Assembly (NCBI GenBank): GCA_016721085.1
Contig: JADKJI010000020.1
Location: forward strand, 1 to 31,842
DNA: 31,842 bases
Source: Chitinophagaceae bacterium
GTDB lineage: Bacteria; Bacteroidota; Bacteroidia; Chitinophagales; Chitinophagaceae
Direction: 5' to 3'
The notes beneath the pieces were generated by a model. That model was given only the letters and a program-made list of their open reading frames with translations. It did no database searches and had not been told where the DNA came from. This document shows, in pieces, positions 9,226 through 18,861 of the stretch. Made by a program: the position numbers and the translations under genes. How positions within the stretch are numbered: the stretch's first letter is position 1; the number at the start of each line of letters is the position of its first letter.

Positions 9226-12143
9226 ATGAAGAGAAGCCTCCTTTTTTTAATTTTTAGTTGTATCGCTTTTGGGAGTTACTCCCAGCACCGTTCTAATCCC
9301 GATGCAACTGCCTGGGTAGACAGCGTTTTTAAAACCCTTAGCAAAGACGATAAGATAGCCCAACTTTTTATTGTACGCAGTTCGGGTCCGGCTGTTGCCC
9401 CTTCGCCCATCGCTACTTTTTACGATAAGGAAGTGGAAGAAGCCATCCTTAAATATAAGGTGGGTGGTATCTGCCTTTTTCAGGGCGGACCGCAACAACA
9501 AACGCAGCGGATCAATAATTTCCAGCAGCTATCTAAAACGCCATTATTGGTAACCATCGATGGTGAATGGGGACTCGGGATGAGGATGGATAGTGTGGCT
9601 CCCTTGCCAAGACCCATGATGCTTGGTGCTGTGCAGGATGGTTCTATTGTTTATCAGTATGGAAGGGTAGTAGGGCAACAATGTAAGAGAATGGGTATTC
9701 AGGTGAACTATGCTCCTGTGATGGATATCAATAACAATCCTGATAACCCAGTGATAAATGACCGTTCTTTTGGGGAAGATAAGTTTAAGGTAACAGCCTG
9801 GGGTATTCGATATATGAAAGGGATGCAGGATGAAGGTATCCTGACTGTTGCCAAGCATTTTCCTGGTCATGGCGATGTATCTGTTGATTCCCATCTCGAT
9901 TTACCTTTAATTACAAAATCAAGGGCAGAACTGGATTCACTGGAATTATATCCTTTCCGCGAAGCTATCAATGCAGGTATTGATGGAATGATGTCGGCGC
10001 ATTTATCTGTTCCGGCAATAGATAATACGGCTAATATGCCAACTTCTATTTCCTATAAGAATATCACAACATTGTTAAGAAAGGAATTAGGGTTTAAAGG
10101 CTTGACTTTTACCGATGCGCTGGAGATGAAGGGAGTGACTAAGTTTTTCCCTGGTGGAGAGATTTCTCTTCAGGCAGTATTAGCAGGTAATGACATGTTG
10201 TGTTTACCTGCAGATATTCCCGGAAGCATTGCTCTGATAAAAAAGGCATTGAAGAAAAGAAAATTGAAGTGGGACGATATCGATGAAAGGGTGAAACGTA
10301 TACTTGCTGCAAAGTATAAGGCGGGCTTATCTAATTGGACGCCAATCAATCCTTACCATATAACAAGCGATCTTAACAAGGATATTGCAACAACAACAAG
10401 ACTGATAGCTGAGAATGCTATCACTTTATTGAGAAGCAATGATCCCGCTATTTTCCCTTTAAGAAAAGGAAGAAAGATTGCTTATGTAGGAATCGGACTT
10501 ACGAAAGATAATGAGATGACCCGCCAGGTGCGCAATGATTTTGATGCTCAGGTATATTATTTCGATTATAAGCAGCCACTCGAGAAAGCAAGTCTTTTGC
10601 TTAACTATCTTAAGTCGCAGTATGATGCTGTGATAATAGGGACTACATAATTATAGCCGTCGCCCTGCCAATAATTTCGGCATCTCTGAAGCAGCTCAAT
10701 ACCTGGTGCAGCAACTGCAGAAGCAACAGCATACAATAACATTTGTGTTTGGTAATCCTTATGTAATTAAGAACTATTGTAATAGTAATGTGTTGGTGGC
10801 TTGTTATGAAGACGATGCCATTACGCAGGCTACTGCGGCTGATATTTTATATGGAAGGGTGTTGGCAAAAGGAAAATTACCTGTTACGGTTTGCGAGTCG
10901 TTTAAATATGGCGATGGAATTATGGCGCAGCGTATGATGGAAAGAGCTCCTGCCGCTGATCTTGGTTTTAATACGAACAAGCTTAGACAAATCGATTCAA
11001 TAGTTACAGATGCTATTGCAAAAAGGGCAATCCTGGTGCAGTAGTATTGGTAGCCAAAGACGGAAAGATTGCTTATGAGAAATCATTCGGATTCCTGACT
11101 TATGATAGCACTGAAGCGGTATATCCGGAAACTATTTACGATCTGGCTTCTGTTACTAAGATAATGGCCACTACAGTTTCTGTTATGAAATTGTATGATG
11201 AAGGTAAGATTGATCTTCAAAAAACAGTGGGTGATTACTTGCCTTGGGTACGAGGAAGTAATAAGGCGGGTATAAAGTTGTGGGATGTTATACTGCATCA
11301 GGCTGGACTTAAAGCCTACATACCATTTTACAGAGAGACAGTAGATACAGCTTTAGCAAGTATTCCTTTGTACAACTACTATTCTTATCGCTCCGATTCA
11401 ATACATCGGGTTAGGGTAGCGGAGAATATGTATCTGCGGAACGATTTTATTGATACCATTCGTACCCGCATATTACAAAGTGAAGTGAAAGAGCCTGGAA
11501 AGTATTTGTATAGCGACAATGATTTCATCTTTTTAGGGATGATAGTGGAAGCTGTTTCTGGTCGTCCTCTCGAAAAGTATGTTAAGGAAGAGTTTTATGA
11601 TAAGTTGAATATGGGAAGCACCGGTTTCCGCCCAAGGGAGCGTTTCCCATTGAATTATATAGCTCCTACAGAAGAAGAGTTGGGCTTCCGTCAGCAATTA
11701 CTGCATGGTGATGTTCATGATCCGGGAGCAGCTTTGTTTGGTGGTGTAGCTGGCCATGCTGGACTATTCAGTAATGCCTATGATCTCTCCGTATTGGGAG
11801 AAGTGCTGTTGAGGGGCGGGGAGATGAATGGCATCCGATTCTTCAAGAAAGAGACTGTCGATTATTTCACTTCCTATCAAAGCAATACCGCCGTTGGCTT
11901 GGTTGGGATAAACCAGAACGTGATAATGCCACTAACAAGGATCCCTATCCTGCATTATCTGCCTCCCCTTCCACATTTGGTCATACCGGATTCACCGGAA
12001 CTTGTATCTGGATGGATCCTGTACATCATCTTACTTTCATCCTGTTAAGCAACAGGGTGCATAATAACGGGGATGCGAATAGGTTTGGCAGGTTAAATGT
12101 GCGGCCGAAGGTGTTGGAGACGATATACCAGGCGTTGAAGTAG
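9226..12143 (+). CDS. Secreted GH3 beta-N-acetylhexosaminidase (NagZ-like) fused to a serine beta-lactamase-family domain (three frameshifts)
   Basis: About 972 codons. A signal peptide (MKRSLLFLIFSCIAFGSYSQ) leads to a GH3 N-domain with AKHFPGHGDVSVDSH (Lys210 to His223, the NagZ Asp-His loop) and TDALEMKGV (Asp297, the likely nucleophile), then a GH3 C-domain from about residue 365. A frame change near 10645 continues as NYSRRPANNFGISEAAQYL. A second near 11035 joins GNPGAVVLVAKDG, the start of the beta-lactamase/PBP-like domain. That domain shows SVTK (11149-11160, SxxK), YSDND (YxN position) and HTG within FGHTGFTGTCIWMDP (after a third frame change near 11885). The true tail is LNVRPKVLETIYQALK, with TAG at 12141-12143. 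Expected role: periplasmic cleavage of muropeptide sugar bonds plus a penicillin-binding or amide hydrolase activity. Such fusions are known in Bacteroidota. The exact substrate is not evident. Confidence 0.88.
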
Positions 12144-12159
12144 AAAAACTAGTTTATTT

Positions 12160-12245
12160 ATTCCGAGATTTTATCTCGAAGATGAAATTCTCGGTAAGAG
12201 ACTTTATTCCCCAAGAGGGAAACACCATCATTCCCCGGGTCCTTC
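12160..12245 (+). repeat. Dispersed palindromic repeat, copy 1 (degenerate)
   Basis: Contains CCGAGATTTTATCTCG, a second GAAATTCTCGG arm, then CCAAGAGGGAAACACC. The same order (GAGAT...ATCTC palindromes, then CCAAGAG, then AAACACC) occurs at 13840 and 15600. This copy is the least conserved. It lies between the end of the fusion enzyme gene and the converging gene that ends at 12376. Confidence 0.6.
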
Positions 12246-12375
12246 TTCTAATAAATTTATAAAAATTCCTCAGTTCCGATTCCTTTGTTTTGATAGTTCT
12301 AAAAATCAGAGGATAAAAGTCTATATATGCGATTTATTCGATGATATACCAGAAAGATATTTTTGCGTTGTATAT

Positions 12376-13746
12376 TCATAACTTGATTTGAACATTTGGA
12401 AATCCCAATATTTTGCCTTTTTCATCTAATCCTTTAACTGGATATTCGAATGAAAATTTTCCATGATAATAATAAATAGCCTCTTATAAAAAATTTTTGG
12501 AATACTTTTTTCTTTTCGCTTATCAAATATTGCTTTAAGTCGATTAAGGGCCCATTCGAATGCTTTGCCCCTAGATGTAATAATTAAGTTAATTTGGGAG
12601 ATTTACGGTTTAAATATGGTAGAACTAAATACTAATTGAAATGAATCAAATCCTGAATCAATTTTGATTTTCAATTAAATCAAAAATAGTCATTTGACGC
12701 CATACTAGTCTATAAAAGAGTTTCGATTATTCAATTGATAAGATAGTTTGTTAATCCGGACTTTCTCGCATCAATTTTTGCTAGATCAAAATTAACTGGA
12801 TTTCTTGAAAAAGCGTTGGAATATAACTCTAAGATTACCTGGGAATGTAACTAGGACGCTTCATCTGCTGCTGCTTGTAAATCATCCCTCAACTTTGTTT
12901 TTACATACTATAAAGAGGTCGGGAGTTTATTATTATATCAATTTTTTCAATAAACCCAATTGAGTTACTAAAATCTTTTATACATTCGATGATGAAGCTA
13001 TTCAGGTTAGGAAATCATAAGATTCTTTGACCTTTTCAGATAGTAACTCATTGCAGCTTCTTATAAAGATAGGCGTCCTATAGTTTATCGATTGATGACA
13101 CGCCAAAATTGTTTATCAATGCGTGAAATATCTCAAATGCACTTTTCCTAATTTTACTGTTGTATACGAACAATAGTAGAAATACATCCGCTGTTATTGG
13201 TGTCGTTATTGGAGGAATCTCTGTCCATAATGATTTCAATTTTTGGGCAGAGATATTGAAATAGTGAGTGATAATTATAGCAGCAACCTTTCACCTGTTA
13301 TTGGCAATTTGCTGGACTTCGGTTTGACATTTGAATTACAACTCTTGAATATAGTAAATGAACTTATATACAAAGAGTACAAAACAGCAGCAGTTTTTTC
13401 AGCTAATTATGGCAATGGGTATCGTTATGACTACGATACCAGGTTTAAATTTTCCTAAATTTGCATTAGAAAAAGTTTAGTTCGGGTGCCCATTTAAATA
13501 ACTCCAAAACCATTTTGAAAATCAAATCTAATTTTTTTGAATAGGGAATGCATTCATGCTTGTTGAATCAGAAACAAACTTCTGAAAGTTTTGATTCGTT
13601 TAGTTGTCAAGGCAATGTTGATTCTTGGATCCTTTTATCCGTCCTTAAAAATATAGAGTTTTTAATTCTGATATTAATAGGTACAGGAATCGTGCTACTA
13701 AGAAGTTGAAGCCTTTTGACGTTACGATATTCAATATTTTTGGCAT
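12376..13746 (-). CDS. Unrecognised AT-rich gene (many frameshifts)
   Basis: No family is recognised. On the minus strand, frame joining gives a coherent protein of up to about 455 residues. ATG 13746 reads MPK, then (one A missing in a run) NIEYRNVKRLQLLSSTIPVP; further pieces are YSKKLDLIFKMVLELFKWAP (about 13540-13480), VFLLLFVYNSKIRKSAFEIF and HALINNFGVSSIDKL (13185-13080), NELLSEKVKESYDFL, NSFIIECIKDFSNSIGFIEK (12998-12940), KLRDDLQAAADEAS, HSQVILELYSNAFSRNPVNF, AFEWALNRLKAIFDKRKEKS (12566-12505), and a tail FEYPVKGLDEKGKILGFPNV with TGA at 12378-12376. Alternatively the TGA at 12733-12731 ends one gene and ATG 12693 (MTIFDLIENQN) begins a second. It is far more AT-rich than its neighbours and lies between repeat copies, which suggests horizontal gain. 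The middle (13250-13450) could not be resolved. Confidence 0.5.
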
Positions 13747-13839
13747 AGTTCTTATTTAACTATAATATTACTTTATTAAGTGTTTAGGTTTATTCCATGT
13801 TCATCTAATTGGAAAACTTATAGGGTTCTGATTTTAATC

Positions 13840-13920
13840 GAGATGTCATCTCCCAGAGAAGTCTTCTCGGGAGATGGACCCCCAAGAGAAAAACACCCTT
13901 ATTTTCCAGTGTTTACACCT
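13840..13920 (+). repeat. Dispersed palindromic repeat, copy 2
   Basis: Reads GAGATGTCATCTCCCAGAGA, AGTCTTCTCGGGAGATGGAC, CCCCAAGAGAAAAACACCC and TTATTTTCCAGTGTTTACACC. It matches copy 3 closely in word order and sequence. Two palindromic parts are visible: GAGATGTCATCTC, and the AAACACC/GTGTTT hairpin. The distal end overlaps the last codons of the minus-strand deacetylase gene and could act as its terminator. Confidence 0.75.
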
Positions 13921-14752
13921 GGATACTTATTCAATAACACTAGATCATACTCCTCTTGTCTTCAGTTTTTTGATTAATGATGAAGTTGTGAGGAGTCATC
14001 AAAGCATCGTCATACACTTGATCATGGGCTAATACTACAAGGGGGTCAGGGGTTCTAGTTCGGTTATGTTCGAATACGCTATCGATCTGTCGCAAAAGGT
14101 CATCTGCTGAATTAAGAAGTGTGAATGTTTTATGGTCATAATGCCATTCAAGATCCCAGCCGATTATGGTGAAGCCAGCATTTTGGAGGGAGTCTGCTGC
14201 AATAGCACTTTTCTTGAGGTCAGTATAGCGCAAAGTATCCACCCGCCAGATATTCCTTCCGGGAGTTCGCGCAATGTTATTATCCAGTCCAAGCGTATCG
14301 CGGCTTCTTTCAAAATCAGCTACGACAGAATCAGGATGGTCATAGAATTGCTTAAAGTTATTATGCCAGGCATGCGTATTACTGTGATTGCATAGTTCAA
14401 GGGAGCTGTCGATTTTCAAGCTGTCCCAAGTAGCACGTTGGCTGGTACTCGCAAATACATGTTCTCCAATGATGAAGAAGGTGACCGGCACCTGCTCCTG
14501 CTCTACGATGGAATGCACTTTCGGGGTGCCTCTATTGGGACCGTCATCAAAATTGAGATAGATCTTTTTCTTCTTTTTCTTCTTTGGCGGGGGAGCCTCC
14601 TTTGTCACTACGGAATCTGTTTTTGAGGATAAAAAGCTGGTGTTGGCAAAGCTCGTGTCGGTTTGTTGGCAGGCGGACAGGGCAATTACCATAAGTAAGA
14701 GTCGGGGGAATACAGAAGCAGCCTGCTTAGCTCCTTCGTTGGTCTGATCCAT
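13899..14752 (-). CDS. Polysaccharide deacetylase (NodB homology) lipoprotein
   Basis: A carbohydrate esterase family 4-like protein that would remove acetyl groups from an envelope or extracellular polysaccharide. A lipobox ALSAC places Cys28 as the lipid anchor, after a slightly long N-terminus (MDQTNEGAKQ). A Lys-rich stretch precedes motif 1 IYLNFDDGPNRGTP (Asp69, Asp70), then motif 2 NHSNTH (His123, His127, metal ligands) and motif 3 RTPGRNIWRVD. Later pieces are FTIIGWDLEW and VVLAHDQVY. The straightforward frame stops at 13940 with KRSMI, but a one-base shift continues as EEYDLVLLNKYPGVNTGK with TAA at 13901-13899, a more natural end, so I extend the gene. The true C-terminus overlaps repeat copy 2. 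No other gene is close on the same strand upstream. Confidence 0.88.
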
Positions 14753-14851
14753 AAAGTTTAGGGGAAAAATTGTTTAGGATATGAATGTAAGGAGAAGACT
14801 AACGTTTTACAATAGCCCAGAAGTTAAAGAAAGTGTAAATGGGGAAGTAGC

Positions 14852-14947
14852 TCGGAAGTCGGAAAGTCCGGAAGTCCGCAGCAAAATTCTCATTTTTAGG
14901 AAAGTGTATTTTCTTCCGGACTTTCGGTCTTCCCGACTTCCGGACTT
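14852..14947. repeat. Long imperfect inverted repeat
   Basis: The left arm CGGAAGTCGGAAAGTCCGG (14852 on) is complementary to the right arm CCGGACTTTCGG...CCCGACTTCCGG (14917-14946), with a spacer of about 40 nt. Within each arm the word GAAGTC(C)GG is itself repeated. It could form a long hairpin between the deacetylase gene (start 14752) and the 3' end of the TRIC gene (14960). Confidence 0.75.
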
Positions 14948-14959
14948 AATTCAACTTTC

Positions 14960-15570
14960 TCAATCCTCCAACTTCGGCAATGCAATCTTATACTTCACAG
15001 AAATCACCCTTATCAAAATGATGAGTGCCACTCCTGCAAAGAAATTGATATCTGCCTGTATTCCATAATGGTTGAGGATTACAAAAAGGAAGGCGCCAGC
15101 CAAACAGGCTGTGGCATAGATTTCCTTTTTAAAGATGAGGGGAATTTCGTTGATGAGGGTATCGCGCAGTACACCACCAAAAACGGCTGAGACCATTCCA
15201 AGTATCACCGCCGCTATGGGATTTACTTCATGGCTTAATGATTTTTGAACCCCAAGGATGGTATAAATAGCAACTCCAAGGGTATCTAATAGAAATAAGG
15301 TTCGTGGAATCCTTTTGATGTATTGCTTAAAAAGACAGTAAGTAGTACCCCGGCAATGATGGCTATGATATAATTGCCATCAGATATCCAGCTTAATGGA
15401 TGTACCCCCAGAATGATATCCCGTAAAGTGCCCCCACCTATAGCGGTGATAAAGGCGGTAAATGACACGCCAAAAAGATCCTGGTATAACTTTTTCCCAA
15501 AAGCTGCCAAGGCTCCAGAAATAGCAAAAACCAATGTTCCTAATAAGTCTACATAATAGGGAATCTGCAT
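14960..15570 (-). CDS. TRIC/UPF0126 (YicG-like) trimeric cation channel membrane protein (one frameshift)
   Basis: An integral membrane protein of about 204 residues. The family consists of two repeated three-helix units and is related to prokaryotic TRIC-type potassium channels. Unit 1 (15570-15300) has YYVDLLGTLVFAISGALAAF and the loop GGGTLRDIILG. Unit 2 (15208-14960) has ILGMVSAVFGGVLRDTLINE. The paired GGG/GG-x-LRD loops are the family hallmark. A frame change near 15300 interrupts the protein between the units; rejoined length is normal. ATG 15570 is a natural start because the first helix follows directly. The family assignment is firm. Physiological ion and role are not established by sequence. 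Confidence 0.9.
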
Positions 15571-15597
15571 AAAGGCAATTTAGGGGATAAAAAGTAG

Positions 15598-15750
15598 AAT
15601 CGAGATGTCATCCCGGGTTGACTTCTCCCGAGAAGTCATCTCGGGAGATGACATCTCGGGAGATGGACTCCCTAAGAGTAAAACACCATATTTTTCTGGT
15701 GTTTTCACCATCTTTTTTCCGAAAAACCTCCTCAGATGTCATCTCGAAAG
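15598..15750 (+). repeat. Dispersed palindromic repeat, copy 3 (longest), with hairpin
   Basis: Contains four or more GAGATGTCATC-type palindromic words (15601, 15630, 15642, 15735) and GGGAGATGGACTCCCTAAGAG, then AAAACACCATATTTTTCTGG and TGTTTT, which forms an AAAACACC/GGTGTTTT hairpin (15681-15707). Copy 2 has the same order. It lies between the divergent TRIC and korA genes, ending about 50 nt before the likely korA promoter. Confidence 0.8.
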
Positions 15751-15803
15751 AACTATGACTAAAATCACCTCCCAAACATTTCTTATATTCACGCCCTCAA
15801 ACG

Positions 15804-15811
15804 TAAATTTG
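15804..15811 (+). promoter_or_regulatory. Likely Bacteroidota -7 element for korA
   Basis: TAAATTTG fits TAnnTTTG, the Bacteroidota -7 consensus, 21 nt before the korA ATG. No clean TTTG -33 element is visible at 19 nt upstream, so the call rests on one half-site. Confidence 0.45.
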
Positions 15812-15832
15812 TCCATAAACTAGTTCAATCCA

Positions 15833-17686
15833 ATGGCCCGTAAACAAGAAGTTCTGAGTGATGTGGTGATTAAATTCGCCGGAGATAGCGGAGATGGTAT
15901 GCAATTGACCGGCTCCCAGTTCACTAATAACACTGCCTTATTAGGCATCGACCTTGCCACTTTCCCCGATTTCCCTGCCGAAATCAGTGCCCATCAGGGT
16001 ACCCTCGCAGGTGTGAGTGGTTACCAATTGCGTTTTTCAAGCGATAAAGTATTCACCCCAGGTGATGAGTGCGATGTACTCGTTGCCATGAACGCTGCCG
16101 CATTGAAAGCCAACCTGAAAGGCCTCAAAAAAGGCGGTAAAATCATCGCTAACCTCGACGGTTTCGATGGCAAAAACCTACGCCTGGCTAACTACCCCGA
16201 AGGTGTTAACCCCCTCGAAAATGATAGCCTCGGTAGCTATGAAGTCATTAAAATGGACGTGACCAAAATGACCCGTGAAGCCCTTAAAGAGGTGACCATG
16301 GGTATGAAAGAAAAGGATCGCGCCAAGAACATGTTTGTTCTCGGTTTCCTTTACTGGATGTACAATCGCGATATGGCCACCACCATCCAGTTCCTTACAG
16401 ATAAATTCGGTAAGAAACCGGAAATCCTTGATAGTAACGTAAAAGCTTTACAAGCAGGATATAATTACGGCGATACCACCGAAACTTTCACAACCACATT
16501 CACTGTTGAGAAAGCTAAGATGGATCCAGAAGTTTACCGCAGCATCATGGGTAATCAAGCCCTTTCTTATGGACTGGTAGCAGCCGCTCAAAAAGCAACC
16601 TGCCCCTTTCCTCGGATCTTACCCTATAACCCCAGCTTCCGATATTCTTCATGAATTAAGTAAACTGAAAGGATTTGGCGTTAAGACCTTCCAGGCAGAA
16701 GATGAAATTGCCGCCATTACATCCGCAATCGGAGCTTCCTATGGTGGATCATTAGCTATCACTACTACCTCTGGTCCCGGTGTGGCACTGAAAGGTGAGG
16801 CAATGGGATTGGCAGTGATGCTCGAAATTCCACTGGTAGTTATTAATATCCAGCGAGGTGGTCCTTCAACAGGTCTTCCTACAAAAACAGAACAGAGCGA
16901 CTTGCTGCAAGCCTATTATGGCCGGAATGGTGAATGCCCGATGCCTATCATCGCTTCCGCTACTCCAAGCGATTGCTTCGATGTAGCATTTGAAGCTTGC
17001 CGCATCTCTTTACAACATATGACTCCAGTGATGTTACTGAGTGATGGCTATATCGCCAACGGCGCAGAACCCTGGAAATTCCCTAAGAGCGATGACCTGC
17101 CTGAAATAAAAGTGACTTTCAAAAAGGAACTTTCTGATGGCGAAGAAAAATACCTTCCTTATAAGAGGGATGAAAAACTCGCTCGCCCATGGGCTATTCC
17201 CTGAACACCAGGATTAGAGCATCGTATCGGTGGATTGGAAAACAAGACATTACTGGTAACGTTAACTACGAACCAGAGAATCACCAGCATATGATCTTCA
17301 CCCGTCAGGCGAAAGTGGATAAGATCGCTGATTATATCCCAGAACAAAAACTGGATAGTGGTGCTGAAAAAGGCGACCTGCTGATTATCGGTTGGGGAAG
17401 TACTTATGGAGCTATCAAGAGTGCCTGTGCAGAAGCACAAGCTGAAGGATACTCTGTAAGCCATGCGCATATCCGTTATGTTCGTCCATTCCCTAAGAAC
17501 CTTGGCGATATCATCAAGAACTTTAAAAAAGTATTGATCCCTGAAATCAATAATGGCCAGCTGATAAAAATTATCCGCGACCAGTATCTGGTAGATGCTA
17601 AAGGATTCAACAAGATCATGGGCGTTCCTATCACCAAAACTGAAATGGTGATAAAGATTAAGGAAATGCTCGGAGGCGCTAATTAA
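15833..17686 (+). CDS. korA: 2-oxoglutarate:ferredoxin oxidoreductase subunit alpha (KorA, gamma-alpha fused), two frameshifts
   Basis: Subunit of the enzyme that oxidises 2-oxoglutarate to succinyl-CoA while reducing ferredoxin (or fixes CO2 in reverse). About 617 codons. The N-terminal gamma domain has VIKFAGDSGDGMQLTGSQF and HQGTLAGVSGYQLRFSS. A frame change near 16610 joins the alpha domain: SYPITPASDILHELSKLKGF, FQAEDEIAAITSAIGASYGG, TTTSGPGVALKGEAMGLAVM and INIQRGGPSTGLPTKTEQSD. A second frame change near 17200 precedes GGLEKQDITGNVNYEPENHQ and the C-terminal domain with RYVRPFPKNLGDIIKNFKKV. The partner beta subunit (korB), which usually follows directly, is not in this window: a hairpin and a converging gene come next. 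korB may lie elsewhere. Confidence 0.93.
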
Positions 17687-17707
17687 TAAAAATCGCTGTT
17701 ATAATAT

Positions 17708-17740
17708 GAAGTCCGCCTGGAAAGGCGGACTTCTTCATTT
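17708..17740 (+). terminator. Intrinsic terminator-like hairpin after korA
   Basis: GAAGTCCGCCT (17708-17718), loop GGAA, AGGCGGACTTC (17723-17733), then TTCATTT. The stem is a perfect 11 bp. It lies between korA and the converging DUF6089 gene and could stop transcription from both sides. Confidence 0.85.
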
Positions 17741-17759
17741 ATGATACGGAACAACAACA

Positions 17760-18674
17760 CTATCTCCGGGTACGGTTGATAATCCATCCCAGTTTCAGGT
17801 CTAATGAAAAATAAGCATCCTTCTTATTTGCATTACCCCGCATTCCGTTAATCTCTTCTCTGGCTAATGGATCTATTTCCTTGTGACGGTTGTAAAGTTT
17901 TCTTGCTAACTCCGATTGAACAGGGTCCAGATATTTATTGAAAAGCAATGGGTCAATATAATTCGTACTTACATCGTCGAGATAATCTGTTTGGAGTATC
18001 CTATGTAGAGCCTCAAGGCGTAAATGAAATCTGGGAGAGAGGTCGAGCCTGCAACCTAATCCAACAGGAAAAGCTATTTGAGTTAATTGATATATCCTCC
18101 TTTCCGGATATTCTATAAATCCCTGTCCTTCCGTACGCAAAGGCGCTAAAGGAATCCATTGATTGCCAAGTTGCGCTTCAGGAGTAAAGTTAAAAAAGAC
18201 TCAGTCCCCCTAACAGGTAAGGATATAGTAAGGCTACTGAAGCTTCTCCTTGCAAAATGGACAAGGGATAGAATTCTCCCAAAAGTTGTATCTCTTTATT
18301 CTCGTCCTTACACTCAGGTTCCTTCGGAAACGGTTTATGGATTCCTCATCCGGACTTTTATCAGATGGTCGTTTGCATAAATGCTCCCCAACCTGCTTCC
18401 AGACGAAAGCCCAAAGTGTATTGGTAAAGAAGATTGGTATACAAGGCCGCATGTAATCGAGACTTGCAATGGTGCCATCGTTTAGTAACGAATGAAACGA
18501 TTCCTTCTTAGCTCCGATATCTGTAAAGCCATTCATTACTCCCAATGATACCCCCGTTTCCCATAACCATTCAGGATCGAGATAATTATCATTGTAGAAA
18601 TAATTCTGACTTACTCCTTTTATTCCACCAGATAGCAACAATGGAAGCAATAAACTGCCGGTACATTTTCTCAT
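17760..18674 (-). CDS. DUF6089 family outer-membrane protein (at least one frameshift)
   Basis: About 305 codons. The start MRKCTGSLLLPLLLSGGIKG is a signal peptide. DUF6089-like pieces follow: LWETGVSLGVMNGFTDIGAK, RNLSVRTRI, (frame change near 18310) EIQLLGEFYPLSILQGEASV, (frame change near 18185) NFTPEAQLGNQWIPLAPLRT, EGQGFIEYPERRIYQL, IAFPVGLGCRLDLSPRFHLR, TDYLDDVSTNYIDPLLF and AYFSLDLKLGWIIN. The phrases LRTEGQGF, TDYLDDVSTNYIDP and a closing AYFSLxLKxG are characteristic of this Bacteroidota family. The C-terminal strands fit an outer-membrane beta-barrel. Function is unknown. Confidence 0.82.
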
Positions 18675-18792
18675 GTAAATGAATTGTTGAATGAAAATGG
18701 ACCGCTTGATTGAGGTTAGGAATCAAATAGCTGTTTCTTTACAGCCTTTTGATTCTTAAGTGAAGATGAAGATTGCTGCGTTTAGAGCAAAG

Positions 18793-18818
18793 TGAAAACC
18801 TCCGATTACGGATGTTTT
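18793..18818 (-). terminator. Weak hairpin downstream of nth
   Basis: On the + strand CCTCCG-ATTA-CGGATG is followed by eight T residues; on the minus strand the same hairpin is followed by TTTT. One mismatch in a 6-bp stem. It is about 50 nt past the end of nth and could serve either direction. Confidence 0.4.
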
Positions 18819-18861
18819 TTTTCGGAAATAAAATGAGGAATACATCAGGAAATACAATCTG

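Noticed and set aside
13243..13458. + strand frame of 71 codons (contains NYSSNLSPVIGNLLDFG)
   Set aside because: Looks protein-like, but it lies inside the minus-strand gene reconstructed from 13746 to 12376. I could not resolve the strand of this stretch, so I do not call it a gene.
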